Shown: piece by piece, positions 5,506 to 6,856 of the stretch
How the letters are laid out: every line of letters starts with the position of its first letter
Position numbering within the stretch: position 1 is the first letter of the stretch
Origin: Candidatus Jordarchaeia archaeon
GTDB taxonomy: Archaea; Asgardarchaeota; Jordiarchaeia; Jordiarchaeales; Freyrarchaeaceae
NCBI GenBank assembly: GCA_018383835.1
Contig: JAHAWR010000065.1
Span: forward strand, 1 to 6,856
Direction: 5' to 3'
DNA length: 6,856 bases
Translations under genes and position numbers: made by a program
The notes under the pieces: generated by a model
What the model was told of the DNA's origin: nothing
Database searches by the model: none
Seen by the model: the letters and a program-made list of their open reading frames with translations, nothing else

Positions 5506-6132
5506 ATGGAAATAGACAAGGTTAGGACTCTGTTTTCTCTCAGGGGATATAACATTGTTGATTTAAAGGAGGTTGTCAAGGGGACTCTCTTTGTAGTTGA
5601 CGTCGAGAGAGGTGGCGTGAGTCAAAGGTTCGTCGTCAGAGTTGTTCCTCCGAATAAGGTTGTCGGAACGGCGATGATTAGGGAGGTCAGGGATAAAATG
5701 GAGGAGTTCAAGGCTGATAGAGGTGCGATCATTGGCGGCAAGAGGAGCACACCGAACGCCGAGGAGGTGGCAGAGGAAGGCGGTGTCGAGCTGCTTGTCG
5801 ACTACCCTCGCTTCAACATATTCGAACACGAGCTTGTTCCGAAACATGAAGTCATAAGCGAGGAAGAAAGGAGATGGCTGCTTGAAACATTCCATGTTAG
5901 GGAGGATCAGCTGCCAAAAATAAAAGACACAGATCCCGCGGTCAAGGCTATAGGCGCGAAGCCTGGAGACGTGATTAAGATAACAAGGAAAAGCCCCACA
6001 GCTGGAGAAACAATATTCTATAGGTACGTGGTGAAAGCAAAATACGTGCCGCAGATAGCTAGGGAGGAGTATGGACTCGTAGAAGAAGGCGGGGAGGAAG
6101 AAGCTGCGGAAGAAGAATGGGAAGAACTGTGA
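5506..6132 (+). CDS. rpoH: RNA polymerase subunit H/Rpo5 with an Rpb5-like N-terminal jaw domain
   Basis: A 208-residue protein. Residues about 105-176 are the assembly domain shared by archaeal Rpo5 and the C-terminus of eukaryotic Rpb5: HELVPKHEVIS (108-118), QLPKI (135-139), DPAVKAIGAKPGDV (143-156), RKSPTAGETIFYRYVV (161-176). Archaeal Rpo5 is normally only about 75-85 residues and begins near this point. Here about 105 residues precede it. Residues 54-99, from VGTAMIREVRDKM through GAIIGGKRST to the EGGVELLVD segment, strongly recall Mrr-type restriction-endonuclease folds, and the jaw of eukaryotic Rpb5 is classed in that fold. The catalytic acid/Lys strand seems lost (FVVRVV, 42-47), so a structural, DNA-contacting role is likelier than nuclease activity. 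The tail (193-207) is very acidic. Neither rpoB nor rpoA follows, unlike the usual archaeal order. Confidence 0.93.
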   Translation: MEIDKVRTLFSLRGYNIVDLKEVVKGTLFVVDVERGGVSQRFVVRVVPPNKVVGTAMIREVRDKMEEFKADRGAIIGGKRSTPNAEEVAEEGGVELLVDYPRFNIFEHELVPKHEVISEEERRWLLETFHVREDQLPKIKDTDPAVKAIGAKPGDVIKITRKSPTAGETIFYRYVVKAKYVPQIAREEYGLVEEGGEEEAAEEEWEEL

Positions 6133-6222
6133 GCCGCCATAGGCATGACGAGCCATCCCGCACAGGGCCCGCCTCACAATTAGGGCTGAAGGTGGATGGA
6201 GCACTGCTCTGGCGCTTGGAGC

Positions 6223-6780
6223 TTAGAGGAGAGCCACCATTAGCTCAGCGTATCTTAGTGAGAGAGCTATTTGCTCTTGCCCCTTTTTAGTTTCTATGTC
6301 GAGGTGCCCCGGAAAAGGTATGTGACTTCCAGTTTGCTTAGCCCCCTGAGAGAGGAGACGAGTTGCCGCGGGTTTCCTGTGGAGAGGTCTACTCTGCCGA
6401 AGCTGCCGCCAGTGAATACAATGTCCCCCCGGAGAAGAGCATTGACTTTTGTCGGGGTGAAAGAGGCGGCAAACATGTCGGCTAAAGTGAGCGCTCCCCC
6501 TCTCTCCACGCTATCAGCCTCTTCGTGAGGGACCAGCACCTTTGAGGAGGACTCCTCGACTATTTTGGCCAGACCACCGCCGTGATCGACGTGGACGTGT
6601 ATTAAAACCACCCTAGCCACGTTTTTGACGCTCAAGCCGTCCTTTTCCAGCCGCTCTTTAAGGTCATGGAACATTCCTGTTCCAGTGTCAAGCATGAGGA
6701 GCCCATCTTCGCTGGAGTCGGCGAAAACGTTTGAGTCAAGAGGCGGCCGGGTGATAGTAAACCTTGTCCGTCACTTTCAA
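6223..6780 (-). pseudogene. Metallo-beta-lactamase-fold hydrolase, broken by two frameshifts and an apparent internal deletion
   Basis: TTG at 6780 opens MKVTDKVYYH, a typical MBL N-terminus, but that frame stops soon. Dropping one base in the GGG run at 6749-6751 continues it as RPPLDSNVFADSSEDGLLML and then DTGTGMF. The main frame carries IHVHVDHGGG (His61, His63, Asp65, His66 of the repaired protein) and GDIVFTGGSFGRVDL (Asp119), then ends early at TAG 6296-6294. Adding one base in the AAAA run at 6313-6316 restores TYLFPGHLDIE (His159) and continues to TAA at 6225-6223. The repaired protein is about 185 residues. Between VN (112-113) and ALLRGD, the segment that normally carries a TPGHTPGS-like motif with another metal-binding His is missing, about 40 residues. 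Two frameshifts plus this loss argue for a real pseudogene, though the frameshifts alone could be assembly errors. An intact-frame fragment of 133 codons spans 6695-6294. Confidence 0.8.
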
Positions 6781-6807
6781 TAGGCTGCACTCTCCTGCTC
6801 GGCACGG

Positions 6808-6826
6808 TCTTAGAGCGCAACTAAGA
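6808..6826. promoter_or_regulatory. Inverted repeat upstream of the MBL gene
   Basis: TCTTAG (6808-6813) and CTAAGA (6821-6826) are perfect 6-bp arms around a 7-base spacer. It lies between a possible minus-strand TATA element (GTTTATTAAC, 6850-6841) and the TTG at 6780, about where transcription would begin. It could be an old operator or a leader hairpin; short enough to arise by chance. Confidence 0.25.
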
Positions 6827-6840
6827 GAACGTGGCTTGTA

Positions 6841-6850
6841 GTTAATAAAC
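6841..6850 (-). promoter_or_regulatory. Possible TATA box for the MBL pseudogene
   Basis: On the minus strand this reads GTTTATTAAC, a plausible TATA element about 65 nt before the TTG at 6780. A GGAGAG ribosome binding site at about 6795-6790 precedes the start. The window ends here, so the BRE flank is only partly visible. Confidence 0.3.
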
Positions 6851-6856
6851 ACAGTC

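Noticed and set aside
5563..6204. A 213-codon minus-strand frame overlapping rpoH
   Set aside because: It lies opposite a well-supported polymerase subunit gene, has no recognisable motif, and its composition reflects the antisense of an acidic Lys/Glu-rich protein.
6133..6290. Possible tRNA or small RNA downstream of rpoH
   Set aside because: No cloverleaf or T-loop consensus could be found, and most of the stretch is accounted for by the frameshifted 3' end of the MBL gene.
6632..6820. A 62-codon minus-strand frame
   Set aside because: It is an alternative frame of the MBL gene; the MBL motifs lie in the two other frames.
1..6856. CRISPR array or long direct repeats
   Set aside because: Reading the window shows no regularly spaced repeated units.

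Overview
The window looks like a chromosomal segment of an archaeon, most likely a thermophilic member of the TACK/Thermoproteota side of the tree. Evidence: an Rpb5/Rpo5-type RNA polymerase subunit, roadblock and V4R proteins, TATA boxes with TFB-element-like A-rich flanks, strong GGAGG-type ribosome binding sites with frequent TTG/GTG starts, and an IS607-type TnpB of the kind common in thermophilic archaea. I cannot fix the lineage (Aigarchaeota-, Korarchaeota- or Bathyarchaeota-like are all possible).

Layout. 1-600 (minus): the 5' part of a TnpB gene running off the left edge, preceded by a decayed IS607 resolvase (tnpA) remnant with its own TATA box. 601-822: a promoter region with a perfect inverted repeat touching the TATA box. 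823-2132 (plus): a tight three-gene operon of a small longin/roadblock-like protein, a Roadblock/LC7 protein and a V4R protein; the last two belong to superfamilies also found in eukaryotic Ragulator and TRAPP. 2179-5332 (minus): a membrane-anchored subtilisin-like protease, then an HD-domain phosphohydrolase and a nucleotidyltransferase separated from each other by 1 bp. 5333-5505: a divergent promoter region. 5506-6132 (plus): an RNA polymerase subunit H/Rpb5 that is not the usual ~80-residue archaeal form but about 208 residues, with an N-terminal domain resembling the restriction-endonuclease-like jaw of eukaryotic Rpb5. 6223-6780 (minus): a metallo-beta-lactamase-fold hydrolase that can only be reassembled across two frameshifts and appears to lack its central metal-ligand segment, so probably a pseudogene.

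How they fit. The plus-strand operon most plausibly makes a small regulatory or scaffold assembly that would need a small GTPase or signalling partner encoded elsewhere. The HD and nucleotidyltransferase genes are probably translated together and may make and remove a nucleotide modification. The strongest novelty candidates are the full-length Rpb5-like subunit and the longin-like/Roadblock/V4R operon. No rRNA, tRNA or CRISPR array is visible.
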